From NCBI GenBank assembly GCA_018303185.1, contig JAGVYR010000002.1, positions 1 through 53,604 on the forward strand: DNA of 53,604 nucleotides. The letters run 5' to 3'. The notes under the pieces are model-generated. The model worked only from the letters and a program-made list of their open reading frames with translations, made no database searches and was not told where the DNA came from. Below, in pieces: positions 10,673-17,602 of this stretch. The position numbers and the translations under genes are program-made. This stretch comes from Candidatus Woesearchaeota archaeon (GTDB lineage Archaea > Nanobdellota > Nanobdellia > Woesearchaeales > GW2011-AR4). Numbering within the stretch: the first letter of the stretch is position 1; every line of letters begins with the position of its first letter.

Positions 10673-11932
10673 ATGGATAGTGGCACTTCTCATGTTTTTG
10701 GCATTATAAAGGAGATTGGAGATGCCTCCAGAGACGGGTATGCGCTGATTGACAGCAGCTATAGAGTAATGTGGGTGAACAAGGCACTTGAGCTGAAGGG
10801 CTTCAGGCTTGACAATGTCCACGGAGAGCCTTATTTCAGGGCATTTAACGGAAAGGATGAAGCGGATGAGAACTGCTCCACTGCAAAGGCATTCAGGACA
10901 GGAAAGACAGAAACGAAGCTTGAGAAAGGAAGCGACGGGACTGAATATGAAGTTACGTCAATCCCGCTGAAGGTTGACGGGGCTGTGAAATACGTGCTGG
11001 AAATAAGCAGGGCAGCACATGGCGAAGAAAAGCAGAAGGAAGATCTTTTAGGGGATTACGATTTCTTCGAAGATGCCATAAGCAGGCTGCCGGAAGGATT
11101 TGCAGCTGTTGATTCTTCAGGAAAGCAGAGCATAGTGAATGACAAGTTCTGCAGCATGGTCGGCTTCAGCAGGGAAGAGCTTCTGGGGCAAACGGCGCCG
11201 TTCAAATACTGGGCTGAGGAAAATTATGGAGAGATAGAGCACGCCCTGCGGCAAACGCTTGAAGGGATTTCGAGGGGATGGGAGCTTATATTCAAGAAAA
11301 AAAGCGGAGACAGGTTCTGCGCGCTCATTTTTCCGGTTAAGATATCAAAGCCCAACGGAGAGGATGTATTCATTACAACTGTAAAGGACGTGACTGAGGA
11401 AAAAATGGCAGAAGACGAGCTGCTGAAATTCAAGCTGGGCATTGACAGGTCGCATGAGGTTGTTTTCATCACAGACAGGGAAGGGCACATCACTTACGCC
11501 AACCCGCAGTTTGAGAAGTCATACGGCTACCCGAAAGAAGAATATCTGGACAAAACTCCCAGAATCATAAAATCTGGAATCCTGCAGAAGGATGTTTACG
11601 ACAATTTCTGGAAAACCCTGCTGTCTAAGCTGGCTGTATCAGGGGAAATAACCAATAAGGCAAAAGACGGCAGGCTGCTGGTAATGCAGAGTTCTGCCAA
11701 CCCTATACTGGGCAAGGATGGAGAGATAATAGGCTTTTTGGCTATACAGCGTGAGATCACAGAGCGCAAAGCCATGGAAGATAAACTGAAAGCTGAGGGC
11801 GAAACCCTGAGGCAGAAAATCCAGGAGATGGAGAGATTCCACAAGGTTGCAGTTGGAAGGGAGCTGAGAATGATTGAGCTGAAGAGGAAAATAAGGGAAC
11901 TTGAGGGCATGCTTGAAAGGGAAGGGAAATAA
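10673..11932 (+). CDS. Cytoplasmic triple-PAS sensor protein with VGRELRM coiled coil
   Basis: 419 residues without membrane segments. Three PAS domains can be followed: about 10-115 (DGYALIDSSYRVMWVNKA), about 130-245 (GFAAVDSSGKQSIVNDKF, ending FITTVKDVTEEK) and about 250-370 (VVFITDREGHITYANPQFEK, ending IQREITERK). The tail is a coiled coil holding FHKVAVGRELRMIELK, a linker found in many sensory proteins and in two other genes here. There is no kinase domain; the next gene overlaps by one base (TAATG) and is a histidine kinase, so the pair may act as one sensor complex. Start ATG 10673 follows a GAGG at suitable spacing. Ligand unknown. Confidence 0.85.
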   Translation: MDSGTSHVFGIIKEIGDASRDGYALIDSSYRVMWVNKALELKGFRLDNVHGEPYFRAFNGKDEADENCSTAKAFRTGKTETKLEKGSDGTEYEVTSIPLKVDGAVKYVLEISRAAHGEEKQKEDLLGDYDFFEDAISRLPEGFAAVDSSGKQSIVNDKFCSMVGFSREELLGQTAPFKYWAEENYGEIEHALRQTLEGISRGWELIFKKKSGDRFCALIFPVKISKPNGEDVFITTVKDVTEEKMAEDELLKFKLGIDRSHEVVFITDREGHITYANPQFEKSYGYPKEEYLDKTPRIIKSGILQKDVYDNFWKTLLSKLAVSGEITNKAKDGRLLVMQSSANPILGKDGEIIGFLAIQREITERKAMEDKLKAEGETLRQKIQEMERFHKVAVGRELRMIELKRKIRELEGMLEREGK

Positions 11933-14166
11933 TGAGAATAACATATAAGATGCTTCTTGTGTTCTCGCTGGTAGCAATGCTTCTGGCTTTTCTGGGCTAT
12001 ATCTCCTTCAAAACAAGCGAAAACGCGATGAAAGAGTCCATTGGCCAGAGCGTGGTATCGCTGGCGGAAATAATAATGGAGAATATAAATGCAAATATAG
12101 CTGCCAAGCTCCAGGAATTCCGCCTATACTCAAAAAGCCCAATGGTCATAGAGAGCCTGAAGGCGTCCAATGAGGAATTTGGGAAGCTTGAGGATGTACA
12201 GGGCTATATCGGGCAGAAGGACAGGGAGTGGATTTCTGCACGGAAGGATGAAATCACTCCGTTTATGCAGAGCCGCATGAACAACAGCGTGGCAGCTGAC
12301 ATGAAAAGAAGGACGGATTTCTTTGAAAAAGAATATGGCTACAGGGTTTATGGCGAAGTGTTCATTACAAACAAGTATGGCGCGAACATTGCCCAGACAG
12401 GCAGGACTTCCGACTACAGGCAGGATGATGAGGAATGGTGGCGGGCTGCCAGGAAAAGCGAGGTATACCTCAGCGAAGTGAATTATGATGAAAGCTTGGA
12501 TGCTTATTCCCTTGACATAGGGATGAGGATTGATGACAGCGACGGGAATTTTCTTGGTGTTATGAAGATTGTGCTTAACATAGAGGACATCATAAATGCC
12601 ATAGAGTCTTTCAGTCCGGCAGGAACCGGCAAAGAGAACGCAACGAGCTTTTTGCTGCTTACCAAAGACGGGAAGCTTATATATTCGTCGGAACATTATG
12701 AGTTCCTTGAGGACAAATCAGACTTTTTGTCCCATCATGTATCCGATGTATCCGGAAAAGAAAGCCGGAGGTATTTCGTATCCGAAGGCGACGAGCCCGG
12801 AGAGGGAGAGGAGCTCTTTGCGCATGCCCATTCCAAGGGAATAAAAAACATTGCCGATCCTGGGTGGATTTTGATAGTGGAGCGCCGGACAGAAGAGCTT
12901 TTTGCGCCTGTATTCAGGCTGCGGAAGTTCGAGATTATTGCCACTATCGCCCTTGTGGTGTCCGTGCTTGGCGTAGGCTTCATTTTCTCAAGGATGGTCG
13001 CAAAGCCTATCATGGAGCTGCAGAAGGGAACAGCGGTCATAGCGGGAGGGAACCTTGACTTTAAGACTGACATTGCAACCAAGGACGAAATCGGCGAGCT
13101 GGCAAAATCCTTCGACACCATGGTTTCTGAGCTGAAAAGGTCAAGGCTTGCGCTTGAGAGGCACCAGGAAGAGCTTGAAGGGCAGGTTGAAGACAGGACA
13201 AGGCAGCTTCACAGGAAGATTGAGGAAGCGGAGCTGAGCAAGAGGGCGACCATGAATATCCTTGAAGACATGGAGGAGGCTAACAGGAAGCTGATAGAGT
13301 CACAGGAAAAGCTGAAAGGGCACGTTGGAGAATTGAAGAAGCTGGACGCGCAGAAGGACCAGTTCATTTCCATAGCGGCGCATGAGCTGAAAACGCCCCT
13401 GACAAGCATAAAGGGCTTCTCCGACCTGCTTATGAAGAAGGAAATATCCGAAAATGCGGAGCTGAGGGGGAAATACCTTGGCGTCATATTCAAGGACACG
13501 AAAAGGCTGAGCGAACTCATAACGAACATACTTGAATTGTCAAGGATGGACATCGGGACGCTGAAAATAGCATGGCAAAGCATAAAGATAGACGAGCTGA
13601 TAAATGAAGTGAGGGAGCAGATGGATATCATAATACGGAACAAGGGAATAGATTCCGAATACAATGTTGAGGAAGGGCTTCTTGCAATTGCCCTTGACAG
13701 GGACAAGATAATACAGGTGCTTTCCAACATCATCAATAATGCGGTGCATTATACCGAGAAAGGAAAAATTTCCGTGGGTGTAAATAGGCAGGGAGAAGAC
13801 GTGCTGTTCAGCGTTGCCGATACCGGCATTGGAATTCCGGAGGAGCATATTGGCAAGATGTTCCAGAGGTTTTACCAGGTTGACAATCCTTTGACGAGGA
13901 AGATAGGGGGCAGCGGCCTTGGGCTGTCCTTGTGCAAGGGCTTTGTGGAAGCAATGGGGGGCAGAATATGGGTTGAAAGCAAAGTGGGAAAAGGGTCTGT
14001 GTTTTACTTTACAATACCCTTGAACAGAGGAGACGCCAAGAATGAAGAAATAAGTATCTTCAAGGAAGCAGAGGCAGCCAAATCGCCCTATATGCCGGAG
14101 CCCGGCGAAAAAATTGAGTCAGGCATGCCAATTCCAGACACTGCCGTGAAAAACAGCAGGCTGTGA
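11932..14166 (+). CDS. Transmembrane dCache-HAMP sensor histidine kinase
   Basis: 744 residues. One membrane segment lies at about 8-27 and a second at about 332-355, flanking an extracellular double-Cache-like sensor domain. A HAMP domain follows at about 355-410 (ending DEIGELAKSFDTMVSELK), then a coiled coil, then HisKA with the H box FISIAAHELKTPLTSIKGF (phospho-His near 484). The ATPase domain shows the N box IINNAVHYTEKG, the G1 box ADTGIGIPEEH and the G2 box GGSGLGLSLCKG. All catalytic boxes look intact. It should phosphorylate a receiver; the CheY-like protein at 14893-15255 is the obvious nearby partner. It overlaps the PAS gene by one base and the next small gene by four. Confidence 0.93.
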   Translation: MRITYKMLLVFSLVAMLLAFLGYISFKTSENAMKESIGQSVVSLAEIIMENINANIAAKLQEFRLYSKSPMVIESLKASNEEFGKLEDVQGYIGQKDREWISARKDEITPFMQSRMNNSVAADMKRRTDFFEKEYGYRVYGEVFITNKYGANIAQTGRTSDYRQDDEEWWRAARKSEVYLSEVNYDESLDAYSLDIGMRIDDSDGNFLGVMKIVLNIEDIINAIESFSPAGTGKENATSFLLLTKDGKLIYSSEHYEFLEDKSDFLSHHVSDVSGKESRRYFVSEGDEPGEGEELFAHAHSKGIKNIADPGWILIVERRTEELFAPVFRLRKFEIIATIALVVSVLGVGFIFSRMVAKPIMELQKGTAVIAGGNLDFKTDIATKDEIGELAKSFDTMVSELKRSRLALERHQEELEGQVEDRTRQLHRKIEEAELSKRATMNILEDMEEANRKLIESQEKLKGHVGELKKLDAQKDQFISIAAHELKTPLTSIKGFSDLLMKKEISENAELRGKYLGVIFKDTKRLSELITNILELSRMDIGTLKIAWQSIKIDELINEVREQMDIIIRNKGIDSEYNVEEGLLAIALDRDKIIQVLSNIINNAVHYTEKGKISVGVNRQGEDVLFSVADTGIGIPEEHIGKMFQRFYQVDNPLTRKIGGSGLGLSLCKGFVEAMGGRIWVESKVGKGSVFYFTIPLNRGDAKNEEISIFKEAEAAKSPYMPEPGEKIESGMPIPDTAVKNSRL

Positions 14167-14399
14167 AACCGATCAAAATGACTTTGGATATAAAAGCGGA
14201 AGTGATAAGGATAATGAAGCCTTTGTTCGGCGAGGAGATAGAGAAAACCATCTCCGGCCTATATGACAATGAGCATCCGCAGGAGATATTCAATGCGGCG
14301 CACAGCCTGCTTACGGATTTTATCGGAGAGGAGAGCGCAGACTCGCTGCTGCAGGAAATCCTGGAGAAATTTCCCAGGCTGAATGCCAGGCTGCATTAA
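14163..14399 (+). CDS. Small helical protein, paralogue of 29914-30159
   Basis: 78 residues, predicted mostly helical, with no family I recognise. GTG 14163 overlaps the kinase stop (GTGA); ATG 14178 is an alternative. The core aligns with the protein at 29914: PLFGEEIEKTISGLYDNEHPQEIFNAAH versus IFGKSIQDTIEAFYDEGHPQELYNMAH. In both places the next gene is a small membrane protein behind a GGAGGAGGAT ribosome site, with a KaiC-like protein convergent to it. This suggests a soluble adaptor working with the membrane protein. Function is unknown. Confidence 0.7.
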   Translation: MKPIKMTLDIKAEVIRIMKPLFGEEIEKTISGLYDNEHPQEIFNAAHSLLTDFIGEESADSLLQEILEKFPRLNARLH

Positions 14400-14415
14400 A
14401 GGAGGAGGATGAAAA

Positions 14416-14826
14416 ATGGGAAAAAAAGCAATTTTATCAGCAGGCATGGCTCTGGCCGTACTGACAGGCTTAAGCGGCACTGCTTCTGCGCAAGGAATCA
14501 AAGCGGATTTAACAGATGCGATACCCGAGCTTGCCATAGCTATGGTGTCGCTTGCGGGCATGGCAGTTCTTATCCCCAAGACCCGCGAAATCGGCGGGGC
14601 CCTGGGAAAGGCATTTAACTTCATAAAGCTCGGGCTGCTGCTTCTTTGCCTGTCTTTTTTGTGGGTGGCAATGGCGGAATTAAAAGGCATAGAGGAAACA
14701 AGGACGGCAGAGCTGGTCTTCGAGGGCTTGTCAATATTGAGCGTGATGTTCGTGGCGATGGGGCCATACTATTTTGCAGAGTTCCTGAAGTCAAGCAAAA
14801 TGGCTGCAAGGGATAAAAAAGGATAA
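14416..14826 (+). CDS. Small polytopic membrane protein
   Basis: 136 residues starting at ATG 14416, just after a strong GGAGGAGGATG ribosome site. It begins with a signal-anchor-like helix (ILSAGMALAVLTGLSGTASA) and has further hydrophobic helices at about 36-55, 69-90 and 103-126, so about four membrane passes with a short basic cytoplasmic tail. It follows the helical-protein gene by 16 bp. The equivalent second gene of the other cassette (30137-30484) has a similar size and topology but little obvious residue identity. It could be a small membrane sensor or scaffold. No family recognised. Confidence 0.75.
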   Translation: MGKKAILSAGMALAVLTGLSGTASAQGIKADLTDAIPELAIAMVSLAGMAVLIPKTREIGGALGKAFNFIKLGLLLLCLSFLWVAMAELKGIEETRTAELVFEGLSILSVMFVAMGPYYFAEFLKSSKMAARDKKG

Positions 14827-14846
14827 AAAACGCTGAAAATTTATCC
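14811..14846 (+). promoter_or_regulatory. GGATAAA direct repeat and inverted TTTATCC between convergent genes
   Basis: GGATAAA occurs at 14811 and 14821, 10 bp apart, with TTTATCC at 14840-14846 across a 12-base spacer containing CGCTGAA. The reverse complement of that spacer resembles the spacers of the other sites (CAGCG). It overlaps the stop codon of the membrane-protein gene and lies between two convergent genes. It is therefore either a member of the operator family in an unusual place or a hairpin used in termination. Confidence 0.4.
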
Positions 14847-14892
14847 TGTATTGGGCGAAGGAAGCAAATAAAAAAGGGGATGAGAAGAGGAG

Positions 14893-15255
14893 CTAAAGAA
14901 GCCTTTTTACCCTTCTTACAAGCTCGTCATTGTCGAAGGGCTTTGTTATGTAGTCAAGCACATCAAGCTTTTCAAGCGCATCCTTTCCTGTCTCTGAAAA
15001 GCGGGCAACAGTGAGGAAGGCTATCTTTAAATTCTTTCCTGCAGGGCTCTGCCTGATCTTTTCTGTTGTTTCCCTGCCTGACATCCCGGGCATCATCATA
15101 TCCATAAGTATGATGTCCGGCTTTTCCCTTTCCAGCATATCAAGGCATTCCTGCCCTGACGAGGCTGCGGTTACATGGTCGCCGCTGCTGCTGAAAATCG
15201 CCGCTACAAGCTCCCTGAGGCTCTCCTCGTCGTCAACAACCATTATATTTGCCAT
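14893..15255 (-). CDS. CheY-like single-domain response regulator
   Basis: 120 residues forming one receiver domain and nothing else. The acidic pair is visible in MVVDDEES, the phosphoacceptor Asp in ILMDMMMPGMSG, the switch Thr in IAFLTVARF and the conserved Lys in YITKPFDNDEL. With no output domain it must act by protein contact. The histidine kinase on the opposite strand (11932-14166) is the nearest possible donor. Start ATG 15255 follows a purine-rich GGAAGG on the minus strand. Confidence 0.93.
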   Translation of the reverse strand: MANIMVVDDEESLRELVAAIFSSSGDHVTAASSGQECLDMLEREKPDIILMDMMMPGMSGRETTEKIRQSPAGKNLKIAFLTVARFSETGKDALEKLDVLDYITKPFDNDELVRRVKRLL

Positions 15256-15301
15256 TTTTCCTTCCTCTTTTTCCTTTGTTTATTAACTTTTCCCTGCAGC
15301 A

Positions 15302-15344
15302 GCTGCCGCCCCGCCTATGTTTTGACGAGAGGGGGCGGGGCAGC
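15302..15344. other. GC-rich imperfect hairpin between the receiver and winged-helix genes
   Basis: GCTGCC at 15302 pairs with GGCAGC at 15339-15344, and GC-rich inner parts can pair with bulges. It lies in the 118-bp gap downstream of the minus-strand winged-helix gene and upstream of the receiver gene. It could be a termination or processing structure, but no T-tract follows on the minus strand, so the role is open. Confidence 0.3.
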
Positions 15345-15373
15345 CATGCCGCGTCTCTGGGAACAGCCAAGCA

Positions 15374-15607
15374 TCATTGCACTGCGTAAAAGCTTCCCTT
15401 CCTTTTCATCCTTATGCTCCATAATTTCCTTCTTTCGTGCCTGTTCGGAGAGTAGACTTTTTTCTTCGATTCCAGTATCCTTATGTACTTGCTTATCGTG
15501 ACTCTGTTTTCCGTCCGTAAATGGAAGCATATCGCCTTCATTGTCGCAGGCTTTCTGCGCTTCCTGAGGAATGCAAGTATCTTTTTCTCGAAATCAGTTC
15601 TTGCCAT
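15374..15607 (-). CDS. Small winged-helix DNA-binding protein
   Basis: 77 residues from ATG 15607 (MARTDFEKK); the ORF track starts two codons earlier at a TTG. The middle reads as a winged helix: KKILAFLRKRR, a helix pair with MKAICFHL, a recognition helix TISKYIRILESKKKV, and a basic wing. It overlaps the end of the upstream KaiC-like gene by 14 bp and so is probably translationally coupled to it. The chain is strongly basic. It is a candidate transcription factor for the shared GGATAAA sites, but nothing in the sequence ties it to them directly. Confidence 0.65.
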   Translation of the reverse strand: MARTDFEKKILAFLRKRRKPATMKAICFHLRTENRVTISKYIRILESKKKVYSPNRHERRKLWSIRMKRKGSFYAVQ

Positions 15608-16148
15608 TTTCAAGGTTTATTGTCCTGTCAGCGAACATTTCAACGTCTTTGATGAGGGAATCGCTGTCGTTCAGGATCATGTCTTCCTTCAGTATTATGA
15701 AAACTTTATTTGTGTTCTGCATGCTTTCCTCCACTGTAAGCTCGTGCGTGAATTTGAGTATGTCGTGGCTCTGCTCGTACATCAATAATGAGGACATTGT
15801 GTCGAAGATTACCGCGCTGCAGCTGTGCTTTGTTATTGACTCGTGAATTGCAGCCCTTATGTCATTGAGCTTTCTCGGCTCTTTGAGGAAGATGCAGTTT
15901 TCAGCCCTTTCCGGGCTCCTGTAATGGGATGTGAGCACGTCAATGAAGAAGAATTTTGAGAAGTTGATGTTCACTTCATCAAGGTATCTTATAACGTCGG
16001 CATACGGGCGGCTGAGGCAGACGTAGCATATCATGGCGCTTTTCTTCTCAACGCTTTTCACAAGCTCCGTAAGCTTTTCCTCGTATTCCTTTTCGCTCAG
16101 CATTACGAGGACGAAGCGGTTTTCAGATATTTCCTTTAAAAGATCCAT
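15594..16148 (-). CDS. KaiC-like RecA-fold protein lacking Walker A
   Basis: 184 residues. It aligns along its length with the product of 30524-31057: shared blocks are ICYVC, KFFFID, ENCIF/DCIF and the Walker-B-like FDxxSxLLxYE. The N-terminal position where KaiC proteins carry GxxGxGK(S/T) here has FVLVMLSEKEYEEKL, with no P-loop. It therefore probably does not hydrolyse ATP and may serve as a regulatory partner, resembling the P-loop-less KaiC-like proteins (DUF835/DUF7504 type) of other archaea. It is followed by, and overlaps, a winged-helix gene. Confidence 0.7.
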   Translation of the reverse strand: MDLLKEISENRFVLVMLSEKEYEEKLTELVKSVEKKSAMICYVCLSRPYADVIRYLDEVNINFSKFFFIDVLTSHYRSPERAENCIFLKEPRKLNDIRAAIHESITKHSCSAVIFDTMSSLLMYEQSHDILKFTHELTVEESMQNTNKVFIILKEDMILNDSDSLIKDVEMFADRTINLENGKN

Positions 16149-16281
16149 GGTCCACCACTATAGTTGTTATCCGCTGGCTTTCCGCCTGCGTTCTGTTTTC
16201 AGGGCCTTCAAGCGGGATTAATGCACATGATGCAGTGAGCATGAGCAGCAACAGCAGCACAATCAGGCCTTTTTTATCCAT
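16123..16281 (-). CDS. Tiny lipoprotein-like ORF (52 aa), too short for the ORF track
   Basis: On the minus strand ATG 16281 opens MDKKGLIVLLLLLMLTASCA, a classic lysine-then-hydrophobic signal sequence ending in a lipobox-like TASC, followed by a polar tail ending GSFKGNI. The stop lies inside the start region of the KaiC-like gene, overlapping it by 26 bp in another frame. It could be a small anchored protein or a leader that couples translation of the next gene. Only the signal-peptide pattern and the tight overlap support it. Confidence 0.5.
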   Translation of the reverse strand: MDKKGLIVLLLLLMLTASCALIPLEGPENRTQAESQRITTIVVDHGSFKGNI

Positions 16282-16327
16282 GCAGGATTAATTTCACCAT
16301 TACTTATTAAAGAACACGCTTATTTTG

Positions 16328-16355
16328 GGATAAATTACCTGTTTTTTGGGATAAA
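16328..16355 (-). promoter_or_regulatory. GGATAAA direct repeat, 21-bp spacing
   Basis: GGATAAA begins at 16328 and 16349. The DNA between them, CCTGTTTTTTGG (16338-16349), is the reverse complement of the core of the repeats at 16528. The pair lies 47 bp upstream of the minus-strand lipoprotein-like ORF and KaiC-like gene. The 20-21 bp period matches the sites at 10548, 19993, 21575 and 37756. No clear TTTATCC partner is present here. Confidence 0.5.
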
Positions 16356-16527
16356 TTGCAGGTTTTTGCTGTTTCATCTGCTTATGTTTGTGTAAAGTAA
16401 AGTTCTTAATGTCCAAGCGCCGGCTATGGCGGTGCGATGGTTTTCCGCTTCGCTCCAAACTTGCTGCCCCTGTCCTGAAATGCAGCCATCCTGACATGGC
16501 CTTGCCGCCTTTCAAACGCCCCAATCT

Positions 16528-16565
16528 TACCAAAAAACAGGCAGTTCAATACCAAAAAACAGGCA
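16528..16565. repeat. Two 16-bp direct repeats, 22-bp period
   Basis: TACCAAAAAACAGGCA occurs at 16528-16543 and again at 16550-16565, separated by GTTCAA. The core CAAAAAACAGG also precedes GGATAAA at 21587-21602 and is present in reverse orientation at 16338. These look like iterons related to the GGATAAA operators. Confidence 0.65.
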
Positions 16566-16582
16566 ATAAGAAGCCAGCATAA

Positions 16583-16984
16583 CTATCCTCTCTCCCTTAT
16601 CCACTCCACAAACTTCCAGTCTGCTGTCCTTGTGTGGGAGGAGAGCCATTCTGAGCCGAACCTTGCGACTTCCATGGCAAAGTCCTCCTCATACTCGCCC
16701 ATGTCAAGCCTCTTCTTTATGGCTGCAATCTTCTCAAGGAAGGAAAGGTGCTCGACGCAGTGCCCGTCAAGCCCCGGGTAATTGTTGTCCGCAAAATGAG
16801 CCTCTTCAGCGGCAAAATGCTCCCTGGCATGGTTTTCCATGAAAATGACAAATTCCTCTATCCTTGCTTCCCCCACGCCAATAACGCAGCTGTCGTAGAA
16901 CTCATTGACCTTGCTGAAGAATTCCTTGTGCTGCCTGTCAAGAAGCGGATTGCCCATTGAAAATCTGTCTTCCCAGGTTATCAT
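16583..16984 (-). CDS. Bacteriohemerythrin-like diiron oxygen-binding protein
   Basis: 133 residues, the usual single-domain length. Iron-ligand motifs are in place: ITWEDRFSMGNPLLDRQHKEF, ENHAREHFAAEEAHF, GHCVEHLSF and LSSHTRTADWKF, giving the His and acidic residues of the four-helix diiron site. It may bind oxygen for sensing, storage or delivery. It stands alone between the Cache/FIST operon and the KaiC-like operon, which fits a redox or oxygen-sensing theme but does not prove a link. Confidence 0.93.
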   Translation of the reverse strand: MITWEDRFSMGNPLLDRQHKEFFSKVNEFYDSCVIGVGEARIEEFVIFMENHAREHFAAEEAHFADNNYPGLDGHCVEHLSFLEKIAAIKKRLDMGEYEEDFAMEVARFGSEWLSSHTRTADWKFVEWIRERG

Positions 16985-17284
16985 TTTGGACAGTGTTTTT
17001 TATTGGGGTTTTGCATATTGAATTTGCGCTGTTCTTTTCTGCATCATTATTGAAAATTCCGCAAGAAATTTGGATTGGGTTTCTTTGCATTTATTTTTTT
17101 CTTTCATCTTTAATGTTTAATTTTTATTGTGTTTTTTCTCGTTGTTTTGCTTTTTATTTTATTCTCTGCCTTCCTTTGTTTTTCGTTTGATTTTTTGCCG
17201 CGTTATCGGCCCGCACTTGATGTTTCCAGCTTTGTTTTATCCTTAACCCGCTCCGCAGTTCCAGCTGCGGCTTTATCGGGTCCG
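16985..17284. other. 300-bp T-rich intergenic region, no gene seen
   Basis: The plus strand is strongly T-rich (A-rich on the minus strand), with many T runs between 17040 and 17200. A TTTATCC box occurs at 17236. A hairpin CCGCAG/CTGCGG (17253-17270) lies just downstream of the minus-strand coiled-coil gene and may mark its 3' end. No supported coding sequence; listed ORFs here are low-complexity shadows. Confidence 0.6.
17253..17270 (-). terminator. Short GC hairpin after the FIST operon
   Basis: CCGCAG and CTGCGG pair across a six-base loop, 14 bp beyond the stop codon of the last gene of the minus-strand operon. There is no strict U-tract directly after it, so a 3'-end or processing role is only suggested. 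Confidence 0.35.
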
Positions 17285-17602
17285 CTATGCTTTGCCAAGC
17301 TCCTTCTCCAGCTCCCTTATCCTGTTCTTCAGCTCAACCATCCTCAATTCACGCCCGACAGTCACCTTTTGAAACCTTTCAAGCTCTTCAGTCCTGGCCT
17401 TCACAATCTGTATCTCATTCTGCAGGCTCCTGTTCGCTTCTCCCATCTCTTTTGAGTTCAGCTCAAGGGAGCGCTCCATCAGGGTCCTGTCCTCGTCAAA
17501 ATGGATGTAGGTATCGCTGACTGCATCAAGGAAATCCTTCAATCCCGAAGGCACACCGCTGCCGAAATACTTCCTCAGCTGCCTCTCAAGTATCTTATGC
17601 AT
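17285..17602 (-). CDS. Small coiled-coil signalling protein with VGRELRM motif
   Basis: 105 residues. The N-terminal part (LERQLRKYFGSGVPSGLKDFLDAVSDTY, then RTLMERSLELNSKEM) resembles the helical segment that precedes GGDEF or kinase domains in many bacterial sensors. The C-terminal half is a coiled coil containing FQKVTVGRELRMVELKNRI. No enzymatic domain is attached, so it looks like a free-standing linker. It overlaps the FIST gene by 8 bp and is last in a three-gene operon whose first product ends with the same motif. Confidence 0.8.
   Translation of the reverse strand: MHKILERQLRKYFGSGVPSGLKDFLDAVSDTYIHFDEDRTLMERSLELNSKEMGEANRSLQNEIQIVKARTEELERFQKVTVGRELRMVELKNRIRELEKELGKA

Larger units (their letters stand above)
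16282..16582. other. 301-bp intergenic region holding two sets of short repeats
   Basis: No convincing gene is seen here. The region contains the GGATAAA pair at 16328/16349 near the lipoprotein-like ORF and a separate pair of CCAAAAAACAGGCA repeats near the end of the hemerythrin gene. The listed ORFs crossing it have no recognisable features. Confidence 0.6.

Noticed and set aside
14821-14846. Simple rho-independent-type terminator
   Set aside because: Arms are AT-rich with a 12-nt loop, no T-tract follows, and the sequence matches the operator family elsewhere.
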